Shown one piece after another: positions 34,005-41,858 of a stretch of 64,000 nt of DNA; positions within the stretch are counted from its first letter, which is position 1, and every line of letters begins with the position of its first letter. Origin of the DNA: Hymenobacter oligotrophus (lineage in GTDB: Bacteria > Bacteroidota > Bacteroidia > Cytophagales > Hymenobacteraceae); assembly GCF_003574965.1 (NCBI RefSeq), contig NZ_CP032317.1, positions 2,542,001-2,606,000 on the forward strand, given 5' to 3'. The notes under the pieces were generated by a model. That model was not told the origin of the DNA. It saw only the letters and a program-made list of their open reading frames with translations, and ran no database searches. A program made the translations under genes and the position numbers.

Positions 34005-34730
34005 CTAGCGAATAGAAAAGCTTACCGGCACCTCTAACTCTGCGGCAACCGGCTGCCCATCAACCTGCGCCGGAAACCAGCCATCCGTAATCATCTGAAT
34101 TACACGCAGCGACTCTTCGTCGCAGCCGCCCCCGATGCCTTTGGCTACCCGGAAGCCGGACGCCTTGCCATCGGCATCAACCGTGAAGGCCACGCGCACC
34201 TCGCCCTGAATATTGCTGCGCAGCGCCTGGGCGGGGTACCGCACATTCATGCCAATGGTTCTGAAAACGGCATCCCAACCGCCGATGTAAGTGGGCTTGC
34301 TATCGAGCGTTGCGCCGGCGCCCAGGGATTTGGCGGTGACTTTTTCGGCCCACGGGTTGGGCTTATCGAGCAGCAACTGTCGTTTGGTGTAGTCGAAACG
34401 CTGGACCAACTCGCCTTTGTAATCGTAGGCTTGCCACTCCCCTACTTTTTCGTTGTTGCGGTACTTGCCGCGGGCGCGCACTTTGCTGCCGCCCCAGTGG
34501 TACTCCGTCCAGATGCTGTCGCGCACGCCGTTGCGGTAATAGCCCCGCTCGGCCAGTTGCCCCGACTGGCCTTCGTACCGGGCATAAGGCCCGTGCTTCA
34601 CCTTCGGGTCGGTTTTCAGGGCGCTGTATTGCTCTTTGGAGTTGCCCCGATGCTCGGTCACTTTCTTGGTCTGCTGACCATAGCCGGTTACGGAAATGCT
34701 GATGAGACCTAGGCAGATGAGATATTTCAT
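34005..34730 (-). CDS. TonB-type energy transducer with MORN-like N-terminal repeats
   Basis: The 241-residue protein has a signal sequence or membrane anchor (MKYLICLGLISISVTGYG), then repeats of the toxin_15/MORN type (KHGPYARYEGQSGQLAERGYYRNGVRDSIWTEYHWGG, KVRARGKYRNNEKVGEWQAYDY), and a C-terminal TonB domain (about 150-241: YPAQALRSNIQGEVRVAFTVDADGKASGFRVAKGIGGGCDEESLRVIQ). The TonB domain normally contacts the TonB box of outer-membrane receptors. No exbB or exbD is adjacent, and the short N-terminal segment ending GYGQ looks cleavable, so the protein may be a periplasmic TonB-domain protein rather than a true transducer. Start at 34730 is supported by a -7 element 24 bases upstream. Confidence 0.85.
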   Translation of the reverse strand: MKYLICLGLISISVTGYGQQTKKVTEHRGNSKEQYSALKTDPKVKHGPYARYEGQSGQLAERGYYRNGVRDSIWTEYHWGGSKVRARGKYRNNEKVGEWQAYDYKGELVQRFDYTKRQLLLDKPNPWAEKVTAKSLGAGATLDSKPTYIGGWDAVFRTIGMNVRYPAQALRSNIQGEVRVAFTVDADGKASGFRVAKGIGGGCDEESLRVIQMITDGWFPAQVDGQPVAAELEVPVSFSIR

Positions 34731-34753
34731 TGGGAGGTAGCGTGTATATCCCA

Positions 34754-34761
34754 CAAACATA
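34754..34761 (-). promoter_or_regulatory. -7 element TATGTTTG for the TonB-domain gene
   Basis: TATGTTTG on the minus strand matches TAnnTTTG and ends 23 bases before the ATG, giving a very short leader. Confidence 0.65.
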
Positions 34762-34888
34762 GGAACTGAGCGGCAGCATCAACGATGCGGGGCAACCTCG
34801 GCATTATCCTTTTCGGCGGTTGGGCCGTTGGGTTTTGTACTGCTCTGGTAGCAGCACGTGTAACCCATCAAACCCAGCCCGATACCCT

Positions 34889-35263
34889 ATGGATCAGCCC
34901 ATTTCGCGCCGCCAGCATGCCATCCCGGAGTTCACCATGATTCCGTCTATCGCCGCCGCGCCGGCCGCGTTCGGTTTCACCCACGACAAAACTGCCTCTA
35001 CGCTGTGCTACGTGCTTAGCGGCACGGCCTTGCTCTCGGCTTTGTTTACCCGCGCCGAATGGGGCGCCGTGAAGGTGATTCCCTACAAAACCCACCTTGC
35101 GCTCGATGCCGTAAGCGGCCTGACGGCCCTGGCTGCGCCGTGGCTGTTTGGCTTCGCCAAGAACACCCGCGCCCGCAACGCTTTCCTGGCCATGGGCGCC
35201 ATTGCCAGCATCGTAACGGCGTTGTCGCGGCCCGAGGAAATGCCTAAGTACCGCACGCGCTAA
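34889..35263 (+). CDS. Small membrane protein with SPW-like repeats
   Basis: The 124-residue protein has three or four hydrophobic helices (around residues 18-30, 40-56, 75-95 and 100-114). The motif LDAVSGLTALAAPWLFGFA resembles the SPW repeat of small bacterial membrane proteins, in which Ser/Ala-Pro-Trp precedes a helix. No function is established for that family. The start MDQPISRRQH at 34889 removes 23 residues of the longest frame; MIPSIAAAPA at 34937 is another possible start. It stands alone, with no clear promoter element, and is followed by a MITE-like repeat. Confidence 0.7.
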   Translation: MDQPISRRQHAIPEFTMIPSIAAAPAAFGFTHDKTASTLCYVLSGTALLSALFTRAEWGAVKVIPYKTHLALDAVSGLTALAAPWLFGFAKNTRARNAFLAMGAIASIVTALSRPEEMPKYRTR

Positions 35264-35291
35264 GGTTTGCGGCTAGTGCTTCGTTGCCCGA

Positions 35292-35483
35292 TGTAGCGCG
35301 GGCTTTAGTCCGCGTTTGTCAGCACGATTGGTACCAGGTACAATACCGCAACGGCTCGGGGCAGGTGCTCCGAGCCGTTGTTGGTTTTTCCATCTGCGGA
35401 CCGCAACCGAAGGTTGGCGTAGCCAAGTCCGCGCTACAGCATTCCGCTCGTTCTAGCAAACGCGGACTGAAGTCCGCGCTACA
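35292..35483. repeat. MITE-like repeat with GTAGCGCGG termini, copy 1
   Basis: The ends are 27-base inverted repeats (35292-35318 and 35457-35483) differing at two positions; both begin TGTAGCGCGG and carry a small internal hairpin (CGGACT..AGTCCG). Inside is an 11-base hairpin at 35350-35379 followed by GGTTTTT, and another end-like stretch at 35425-35438. It lies between convergent genes and is related to the repeats at 36674 and 56815. Confidence 0.75.
35350..35379 (+). terminator. Hairpin with T run inside the repeat
   Basis: AACGGCTCGG pairs with CCGAGCCGTT around a short loop and is followed by GTTGGTTTTT, which would terminate transcription from the small membrane protein gene. Confidence 0.6.
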
Positions 35484-35549
35484 CCGCGCAACGACGCGGT
35501 AGAGATGCTTCGGCTGGGCTCAGCATGACGTTCATAGTGGGTGCCGTTG

Positions 35550-36584
35550 CTATTTGCCTTTCTGCTCGCGGCGTTGCTTGTTTTCGGCTTTGATGCGGGC
35601 TTTTACGCCATCGGCTACGCCGCGGCCTTCGACTTCGGGCTGATGCAACGAGCCGGCGTTGGCTGGGGCAGGCGGCGCGGTTTTGATTTGGTAGCGGTGC
35701 GCAATGTTGGCCGATAGCCGCTCGGTGAAGTGCGGCAGCAGGCGGTGCGAGGTAACGGCGCCGCGGGCTTTCCAGCCCACCGGCAGCTCTTGCCGCGGCC
35801 GCACCGAGGAGCGCACCATGGCATTTACTACTTTGGTAGGTGGGTCCATGGCGGCCATGCGGGGCGTGCCGCCGCTGTAATTGGCGGCGTGCGTCCAGAA
35901 CGGGGTATCCACGGCCCACGGCTCAATGGTAACCACCTCAATGTTCCGGAAGCCGCTTAGGCGCAGCTCTTGGTTAAGGGCCTGGTCGAAGTTTTTGATG
36001 GCACCTTTGGTAGCGGCGTACACGGCGTGGTAGGCCAGGGGCACGTGGCTTTCGACGGAGCCCAGGTTCATGAGCACGCCGGCGCCTTGCTTCTTGAAGA
36101 TTTGCATGGCGGCATGGCTGCCGTACACAATGCCTTTCAGGTTCACGTCGATCATGCGGGAGTAGTCGGCAACGGGTATTTCCCAGAAGCGGCCAATACC
36201 ACCCACGCCGGCGTCGTTTACCCACACATCCACGCGGCCAAACTGCTGCACGGCGGCATCGGCGAGGCGCTGCACTTGGTCGGGCTGGCTGATGTCGGTG
36301 GTTACCACCAGGGCTTGGCCCCCACCGGCACGCACTTTGGCGGCTACTTCTTCGAGCAGCTCGGTGCGGCGGGCAGCCAGCACTACGTTGGCCTTAAGGG
36401 CGCCCAGCTGCTCGGCCATGCCGCGGCCAAAGCCGCTCGAGGCGCCCACAATCACGTAGGTTTTGCCTTGTACTTTCTTCTGCACCGCGGTGCCGGGCTT
36501 GGAGGTGGCGCAGCTGCTAAGCAAGCCAATCAAGAGCACAAGCAGCGCCAAGGGAATGGGTAACGGTAGGCGTTTGTGTTTCAT
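35550..36584 (-). CDS. Short-chain dehydrogenase with lipoprotein signal peptide
   Basis: The 344-residue protein contains a complete classical SDR domain: cofactor motif GASSGFG (47-53), NDAG at 123-126, catalytic Ser176, Tyr189 and Lys193 (YAATK). It begins with a hydrophobic segment and a lipobox (LIGLLSSC, Cys25), as in lipoproteins, and ends with a Lys/Arg-rich tail (KARIKAENKQRREQKGK). SDR enzymes normally act in the cytosol where NAD(P) is available, so a lipid-anchored exported form is unusual; alternatively the segment is an uncleaved membrane anchor. Substrate unknown. The ATG at 36584 was chosen because it opens the signal peptide. Confidence 0.88.
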   Translation of the reverse strand: MKHKRLPLPIPLALLVLLIGLLSSCATSKPGTAVQKKVQGKTYVIVGASSGFGRGMAEQLGALKANVVLAARRTELLEEVAAKVRAGGGQALVVTTDISQPDQVQRLADAAVQQFGRVDVWVNDAGVGGIGRFWEIPVADYSRMIDVNLKGIVYGSHAAMQIFKKQGAGVLMNLGSVESHVPLAYHAVYAATKGAIKNFDQALNQELRLSGFRNIEVVTIEPWAVDTPFWTHAANYSGGTPRMAAMDPPTKVVNAMVRSSVRPRQELPVGWKARGAVTSHRLLPHFTERLSANIAHRYQIKTAPPAPANAGSLHQPEVEGRGVADGVKARIKAENKQRREQKGK

Positions 36585-36673
36585 AGCTAGAATAGTGGAT
36601 TGGGCACGGTGTGGCATTTCGGCCTACGGCTTGCCGCCGGGGCTGGATATGCTTCAGGTTGGGCCGGGTGCGG

Positions 36674-36768
36674 TGTAGCGCGGGCTCGGTGGCACGGTAC
36701 TGCTCGGGTGGTTTTTCCCTATCGTTATCGTTCGCGCAAACGCGGGCCAAGCCTGCGCTACACCGCGC
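36674..36768. repeat. MITE-like repeat with GTAGCGCGG termini, copy 2
   Basis: TGTAGCGCGGGCTCGG at 36674-36689 is matched in inverted orientation by CCAAGCCTGCGCTACA at 36747-36762 (two mismatches). The interior carries a T run. It is a shorter relative of the element at 35292 and lies in the divergent region between the SDR and the small secreted protein gene. Confidence 0.65.
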
Positions 36769-36863
36769 GGCACCATGCGGGCAAAGCATAGGCCTGGCTA
36801 GCTAGGCCGAACGCAAGGGCAAGCCGGGCCGTATGCATCAGCTCGTCATCAACACCCATAGCT

Positions 36864-37169
36864 ATGAAACTTGCTTTTGCATTTGCCGCTGCCCTGCTGC
36901 TGGGCGCTACTGCCGCCTCGGCCCAAACTTCGTCGCAGGGCACGCCTACCGTAAACGGCACCACCAGCCCGCAGTCGGCGCCGCCGGCGCAGGCGCCCGG
37001 CTCGCTGGGCACGCTGCCCGCCCAAAACACCCAACCCGCCGCCGACCGCGAAACCACCACCGCTGCCTCGGGCCAAGGCCAAACCAGCGGCCGCAACAAG
37101 GAAATGAAGAAGGCGCGCAAAAAGCAAAAGCAGAAAGCCGCCACCACTACCTCGGGCAGCACCTACTAG
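36864..37169 (+). CDS. Small secreted low-complexity protein
   Basis: The 101-residue product has a clear signal peptide (MKLAFAFAAALLLGATAASA-Q) and a mature part rich in Ser, Thr, Gln, Pro and Ala, then a very basic stretch (KEMKKARKKQKQKAA) before the end TTTSGSTY. No family is recognised. The protein is probably periplasmic and disordered; the basic patch could bind nucleic acid or lipopolysaccharide, which is only a suggestion. A very strong terminator follows 20 bases after the stop, so this is a single-gene unit that is probably well expressed. Confidence 0.75.
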   Translation: MKLAFAFAAALLLGATAASAQTSSQGTPTVNGTTSPQSAPPAQAPGSLGTLPAQNTQPAADRETTTAASGQGQTSGRNKEMKKARKKQKQKAATTTSGSTY

Positions 37170-37189
37170 CGCCCGGCTCGCCTATTGCC

Positions 37190-37226
37190 CACGGGGCCGC
37201 CCTGCACCTGGCAGGGCGGCCCCGTG
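37190..37226 (+). terminator. Strong intrinsic terminator
   Basis: A 16-base perfect GC-rich stem (37190-37205 with 37211-37226) with a 5-base loop is followed directly by CTTTTTTC. Confidence 0.92.
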
Positions 37227-37300
37227 CTTTTTTCACCTAGAGCTACGTGAGCGAGCCACGCTCACATCATCATGTGAAAACACCTGATTAGCAGGCACTC

Positions 37301-37308
37301 TACATTTG
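37301..37308 (+). promoter_or_regulatory. -7 element TACATTTG for the M61-like gene
   Basis: TACATTTG matches TAnnTTTG and ends 28 bases before the ATG at 37337. Confidence 0.7.
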
Positions 37309-37336
37309 CCAACACGCTCGCCCCGCACCGTTGCCT

Positions 37337-38854
37337 ATGAAACTCCTGCTGCTTTTCTGCTGCCTGCTGCCTACCCTGCTGCTGGCCCAACACCGCCTCG
37401 ATTACGCCGTGCACTACTCGCCCAACCTAGGCACCGAGGGTTTGCGGGTGCAGTTGAGCGTGCGCACGCCCAAGGCCACCGACTCTACCTATTTCCACTT
37501 CGCCAACGAGGTATGGGGCGAGAAAAACCTGCTGGCTTGCCTAGGTGGCTTTGCGGGCGAAAACGCGCAGTACCGCTTTCGGGTGGTGCCCGATAGCAAC
37601 CGCATTGTGGTGTACCACCCGCGCACCCGTTCGGTGAGCTTCTCGTACCGCGTAAAGCAGGATGCGGCTGAGTACCCACGCGACGCCTTCAACCGGCCGC
37701 GCGTAACCGATACGTACTTCCACGTGCTGGGCGAGTCGCTGTTTGCCATGCCCGAGTTTATCACCAATGCGCCCACCGAGCCGAGCATTACGGCTAGCAT
37801 CCGGTGGGTGGGCTTCCCAGCGGGCTACGTGCTGCACAACACGTTTGCCTCGCAGGTAGCGCAGCAAACCTTCCGGGGCAAGCTCTGGACACAGTTTTAC
37901 CGCTCGCTCTACGTGGGCGGCGACTACCGCCTGCAGCAGTTTAGCTACCGCAACAAGCCCGTGTACCTGGCCGTGCGCGGGCAATGGCACAACTACGACG
38001 AGGCCCGCGTGCTCAGCAACCTGCAGCAGGTGCTCAGCACCCAGCGCGAGTTCTGGAACGATGCCGGCCCAGCTCTCTACACCGTGTTCATGAGCCCCAC
38101 CATTAGCACCGCCGATACTACTTGGCACGGGCAGAGCATGCGCGGCGAGAGTTTGCACCAGGGCTTTAAGCTGCAGTCGTCGAACAACCCGTTCAACAAC
38201 TGGGATGTGCTCAGCTACATGTTCAACCACGAGATGATGCACGACTGGCTGGGCGGGCAAATCGGCGCCGCGCACGAGGAGCTGAACTATTGGTTTACGG
38301 AAGGCTTTACCGACTACTACGCCTACAAAAACCGCCTGCGCAACGGCTCCCTCTCGCTGGAAGACTGGGTGAAGAGCTTCAACAGCCGCATAATCAAGTC
38401 GCTGTACAACAACCCCGAGCGCAACCAACCCAACTACGTCCTCAAGGATAACTTCTGGAAGTCGCGCAGCTTCGAAACGCTGGCTTACCGCCGCGGCGCC
38501 GTGTTTGCCTTCTGGCTCGACAACCAAATTCTGAAGAAAACCAACTACACCCGCTCGCTCGACGACCTGATGCGCGAGATGCTACAAGCCTGTCGCCAGC
38601 CCGGCCAGCAGTTTACCGACGAGCGGTTCCTGGCCATGGTGCAGGAGTACCTGCACCAGGACATCAGCGCGTTTTTTCAGAAGCACATTTTGGTAGGCGC
38701 CGATTTGCCCCTCGCTACCGCCGATTTGATCGAAGGCTTTGCGGTGGAAACCGTGCAGGGCATGCCGGTACTGAAAACCACCGGCGCCAGCAATGCCGTG
38801 CGCGAGCGGTACCTCAACAACAAGCCCGCCGCTAAATCGGTAGCGCAGAAGTAA
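37337..38854 (+). CDS. Exported gluzincin aminopeptidase-like protein (M61/M1 type)
   Basis: The 505-residue protein has a signal peptide (MKLLLLFCCLLPTLLLA) and a beta-rich N-terminal domain, followed by a gluzincin zinc site: HEMMH (298-302) and Glu322 in NYWFTEGFTDYYAYKNRL. The phrase TEGFTDYY is typical of M61 glycyl aminopeptidases, but the PDZ domain that usually follows the catalytic domain is not visible. It is probably a periplasmic peptidase acting on N-terminal residues. A Bacteroidota -7 element precedes the start at 37337 by 28 bases, and the gene forms its own unit after a terminator. Confidence 0.85.
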   Translation: MKLLLLFCCLLPTLLLAQHRLDYAVHYSPNLGTEGLRVQLSVRTPKATDSTYFHFANEVWGEKNLLACLGGFAGENAQYRFRVVPDSNRIVVYHPRTRSVSFSYRVKQDAAEYPRDAFNRPRVTDTYFHVLGESLFAMPEFITNAPTEPSITASIRWVGFPAGYVLHNTFASQVAQQTFRGKLWTQFYRSLYVGGDYRLQQFSYRNKPVYLAVRGQWHNYDEARVLSNLQQVLSTQREFWNDAGPALYTVFMSPTISTADTTWHGQSMRGESLHQGFKLQSSNNPFNNWDVLSYMFNHEMMHDWLGGQIGAAHEELNYWFTEGFTDYYAYKNRLRNGSLSLEDWVKSFNSRIIKSLYNNPERNQPNYVLKDNFWKSRSFETLAYRRGAVFAFWLDNQILKKTNYTRSLDDLMREMLQACRQPGQQFTDERFLAMVQEYLHQDISAFFQKHILVGADLPLATADLIEGFAVETVQGMPVLKTTGASNAVRERYLNNKPAAKSVAQK

Positions 38855-38982
38855 GCCTTTCGCAGTGGGGTTTTAACGCTGCTTTTCGGAGCAGCCTAGC
38901 AAAGTTGCAGCACGATTTTGCGGCGAAGCTCGGGCGGTGTATTGTTGCAACGTCGGCACTGTTAACCGCTGATTTATACCGC

Positions 38983-39657
38983 ATGCACCTACCTCTACCC
39001 TGCCGTCTTTCAGCCCTAGGTTTGCTGCCGCTTGCGCTGCTTGTGCAGGCCCAAAATCCGGCCGCCTACAAAGTCGGCGACGCAGTCCAGATTCAGTGGA
39101 AAAGCTCGTGGTACCCAGGCAGGGTTCTGGAGGCGAAAAACGGCTCCTACAAAATTCACTACGATGGCTACGCCGCCAGCTGGGATGAATGGGTTACCCC
39201 AGCCCGCCTGAAAGCAGCGTCGGCTGCGGCACCAACTCCCAAACCTACACCTGCTGCGCCCTCGGCTAAGCCACTGCCCGCCACCAAAACTTCGGCGGCC
39301 GGCAAGGATGGTCCGCCAGTAGGCAAATACTTGTGCTACACCACCGCAGCCAACATGCTGGTGGGCAGCATGTGGATAATGCCCGCCGGCCAATACAAAA
39401 TACTAGAGGCCGGGCCCGTAGGCACCTACCGTTTCGATGCCCGTACGCGCGAGCTTACCTGGGCCAGCGGCTCGAACCTGCGCCTGAAGCGCCGCGGCTG
39501 GTATGCAGGCCCTACCGATAAAGACGACATACGCAGCCAAAGCAACCAAAACCGGCACACCATTCTGTACCTGGAGGAAGGCGCCACCGGCTCGCCCTAC
39601 GACAACCAGCGCGAAGGCGAAGCCAACTTCATTCGCTGCTACTGCCAAGATCAGTAA
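38983..39657 (+). CDS. Exported protein with Tudor-knot/Agenet-like barrel
   Basis: The 224-residue protein starts with a signal peptide (LSALGLLPLALLVQA-Q). Residues about 26-76 (YKVGDAVQIQWKSSWYPGRV, YKIHYDGYAASWDEWVTPARL) match the small beta-barrel of Tudor-knot or Agenet domains, known mostly from eukaryotic chromatin readers. A Pro/Ala/Lys linker and a second domain of about 110 residues with three Cys residues (YLCYTTAAN, IRCYCQDQ) follow. Its function in an exported bacterial protein is unknown; it may bind a modified or polymeric ligand. The start at 38983 opens the signal peptide. Confidence 0.78.
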   Translation: MHLPLPCRLSALGLLPLALLVQAQNPAAYKVGDAVQIQWKSSWYPGRVLEAKNGSYKIHYDGYAASWDEWVTPARLKAASAAAPTPKPTPAAPSAKPLPATKTSAAGKDGPPVGKYLCYTTAANMLVGSMWIMPAGQYKILEAGPVGTYRFDARTRELTWASGSNLRLKRRGWYAGPTDKDDIRSQSNQNRHTILYLEEGATGSPYDNQREGEANFIRCYCQDQ

Positions 39658-39718
39658 CCTACCTAGGCGCAACTACCGGATCTATGATTTAGCCTTCACC
39701 TGCAACACCTCCACTGCC

Positions 39719-40267
39719 ATGTTTAAAGCCCTGCACGCCGATGGCATTACGCTGCACCTCATCAACGAGGACAACCTGGCGGAGGTGTTTGGCTTGTTTC
39801 AGGGCCGCCCCGATTCGCAGCCGATGCTCGAGGAATTGTTCCGCAACTACCTGCCCCGGTACGAGGGCGGCCAGCGCACCAACTTCGGCTTTTACTCCAT
39901 GCTCGGCGCGGAGCTGGCCGGCATGACGCTGCTTTCGGTGGACAGCTGGGAAGAACGCGCGGGCTCTACCGGCGCCGATGTGTTTGAGCACATGCGCGGC
40001 CGCGGCGTTACGCCGCGCAGCAAGCCGCACTTGTTTTACCTGGCCTTCGAGCTGCTGGGCCTGAACCGCGTAGCCACCGGCTGCCGCGTGTCGAACTTGT
40101 CGTCGAAGCGCTCCATCGAGAAAACGGCGGGCTTTCAGTTCGAGGGTGTCATGCGCGAATCGGGCCTGAACGACCTAGGCGAGTTCGAGGACGAGCTGCT
40201 CTACGCCATTTTGCGCCGCGATTGGCTGCAGCTCTACGATGCCCGCCAGGTGCAGGTGCTGTATTAA
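39719..40267 (+). CDS. GNAT-family N-acetyltransferase
   Basis: The 182-residue product resembles RimJ/RimL-type GNAT acetyltransferases, which use acetyl-CoA to acetylate amino groups. The C-terminal half has the expected LGLNRVATGCRVSNLSSKRSIEKTAGFQFEGVMRES pattern, in which N-x-x-S-x-x-x-x-E-K-x-G-F is the family signature. The pyrophosphate-binding loop is poorly conserved. The substrate cannot be told. The start at 39719 was chosen because the longest frame overlaps the preceding gene. Its TAA stop shares a TTAA tetramer with the stop of the convergent AraC-type gene. Confidence 0.85.
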   Translation: MFKALHADGITLHLINEDNLAEVFGLFQGRPDSQPMLEELFRNYLPRYEGGQRTNFGFYSMLGAELAGMTLLSVDSWEERAGSTGADVFEHMRGRGVTPRSKPHLFYLAFELLGLNRVATGCRVSNLSSKRSIEKTAGFQFEGVMRESGLNDLGEFEDELLYAILRRDWLQLYDARQVQVLY

Positions 40268-41250
40268 ACCGCAGCCACGGCCCGCTCGCGGTTGTACTTG
40301 TCGCGGTACTCTTTCGGCGACAACCCGGTGATGCGCCGGAACGTGTCGCGGAAGGCTTTGGGGTCGGTGTAGCCTACTTGGTACATCACCTCGTTCACGG
40401 TATCGCGCGACGACTCCAAGCTGTTTTTGGCCGCTTCAATCTTTACGCGCTGAATGTACTCGACCACCGAGTTGGCGGTGGCCTTCTTGAAGCGGCGCTC
40501 GAGGTTGCGCCTACCTAGGGCCAGCATGTCGGCCAGCTGATCGACGGTAATCTTCTCCTGGTAGTTGTCCTCGATGTAGGTCTGCAGCTTCTTGATGGGC
40601 TCGTCGCCGTGCTCTTTCTGGCCTTTGAAGATGATAAAGGCCGATTGGCTGACGCGTTCAATGTCAATCTGAAACACCTTGGCGCAGGTTACGGCAATGT
40701 CGCGGCCGGCGTATTTTTCGATCAGGTACAGCACCAGATTGAGGTACGAGAAAGCCCCACCGCTCGAGTAAATGCCGTGCTCGTCGGTGATGAGCTTGTC
40801 CTCCACCAATTGCACATCGGGGAACATGGCCCGGAAGTAGCTGGCCGCCGCCCAATGCGTGGTGCACTGCCGCCCTTTGATAAGGCCCGTGGAGGCGAGC
40901 AAAAACGCTCCCACGCACAGGCTGGCCACCTCGGCGCCGCGCTTGTACTGGCCGATGATCCACGGAATAAAGTCGCGGTTATCGTCGAGCGCCTGCCTTA
41001 GGTCGCCATCGATGGCGGGGATAACCACCAAATCGGTGCGCTCCACGTCGGAGGTAAGCAAATCGGTGTGCACTTGGTACAGGCCGCCGCACACGGGCGT
41101 GTCGTGCACGAGGCCTACCAGCTGAATCTGAAACAACGGCGGCTTGCCCATGCGCTGCATCAGGGCGTTTACCTCCGAGAACACCAGCCGTGGCCCTTCG
41201 ATGCTTCCTAGAATGGCCCCTTTAGGAACCAGGATGGTAATGTGTTTCAT
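40264..41250 (-). CDS. GlxA-type transcriptional regulator (DJ-1/PfpI + AraC)
   Basis: The 328-residue protein joins an N-terminal DJ-1/PfpI-like domain (ITILVPKGAILGSIEG...EVASLCVGAFLLASTGLIKGRQCTTHW) with a C-terminal AraC DNA-binding domain (about 225-320: KITVDQLADMLALGRRNLERRFK, VMYQVGYTDPKAFRDTFRRITGLSPKEYR). Cys in SLCVGAF is the nucleophile-elbow position. Such proteins sense small metabolites and regulate nearby genes. It is divergent from a DoxX-like gene with 137 bases between the starts, making that gene its likely target. Confidence 0.92.
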   Translation of the reverse strand: MKHITILVPKGAILGSIEGPRLVFSEVNALMQRMGKPPLFQIQLVGLVHDTPVCGGLYQVHTDLLTSDVERTDLVVIPAIDGDLRQALDDNRDFIPWIIGQYKRGAEVASLCVGAFLLASTGLIKGRQCTTHWAAASYFRAMFPDVQLVEDKLITDEHGIYSSGGAFSYLNLVLYLIEKYAGRDIAVTCAKVFQIDIERVSQSAFIIFKGQKEHGDEPIKKLQTYIEDNYQEKITVDQLADMLALGRRNLERRFKKATANSVVEYIQRVKIEAAKNSLESSRDTVNEVMYQVGYTDPKAFRDTFRRITGLSPKEYRDKYNRERAVAAV

Positions 41251-41333
41251 GGTGCCAAGCTACCATTCTGGGGTGTCGCAATCAACCCCGCAGATGGTCG
41301 CATTTACACCCCCTAGGTGGTCGGCGTTGCTAA

Positions 41334-41341
41334 TACTTTTG
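41334..41341 (+). promoter_or_regulatory. -7 element TACTTTTG for the DoxX-like gene
   Basis: TACTTTTG matches TAnnTTTG and is 46 bases before the ATG at 41388, in the divergent gap shared with the AraC-type regulator gene. Confidence 0.6.
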
Positions 41342-41387
41342 GGATGTCCATCAGGCATATACCAAACCCTTTTATCCAAGCCCAGCC

Positions 41388-41810
41388 ATGAAAGCCAAAA
41401 CCACAACCGCCCTTTACTACGCCACCACCCTGCTCTTTTCGGCCTTCATGCTGATGGCTGGCATCATGGAGCTGATGCAAGGCCCCGAGGGCCGCGAAAT
41501 TATGCGCCACCTGGGCTACCCCGAGCACGTGCTGCTGGTGCTGGGCGCCGGCAAAGCCCTAGGTGCGCTGGCCTTGGTGCAAACCCGTTACCGCATCCTT
41601 AAGGAGTGGGCCTATGCCGGCTTCACCTTCAACTTGCTCGGGGCCTGCGCAGCTCGTACCGCCGCCCACGACAGCCCTGCGCTTATCGTATCGCCGCTGC
41701 TGTTTCTGGGCTTTATGGGCCTGAGCTACTTGCTCTGGAAAAAGCGCCAGCAGTTGCGCACCGCCCCCGCAGCCAATGCGCCCGTGGCTACGCAGCTGGC
41801 CGTGGCCTAG
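41388..41810 (+). CDS. DoxX-like integral membrane protein
   Basis: The 140-residue protein has four membrane helices in the pattern of the DoxX/DoxX-like family (LYYATTLLFSAFMLMAGIMEL, LGYPEHVLLVLGAGKALGALAL, LLGACAARTA, PLLFLGFMGLSYLLW). The motif GYPEH before the second helix is usual there. Related proteins take part in quinone-linked or thiol redox processes, but function is poorly defined. The gene is divergent from the GlxA-type regulator, which may control it, and is followed after 48 bases by a reductase-like gene in the same direction. Confidence 0.82.
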   Translation: MKAKTTTALYYATTLLFSAFMLMAGIMELMQGPEGREIMRHLGYPEHVLLVLGAGKALGALALVQTRYRILKEWAYAGFTFNLLGACAARTAAHDSPALIVSPLLFLGFMGLSYLLWKKRQQLRTAPAANAPVATQLAVA

Positions 41811-41858
41811 GTTCTTTTCTAATAGTTTAGCACTCTACTCAGTCATTACCTCCCCACC

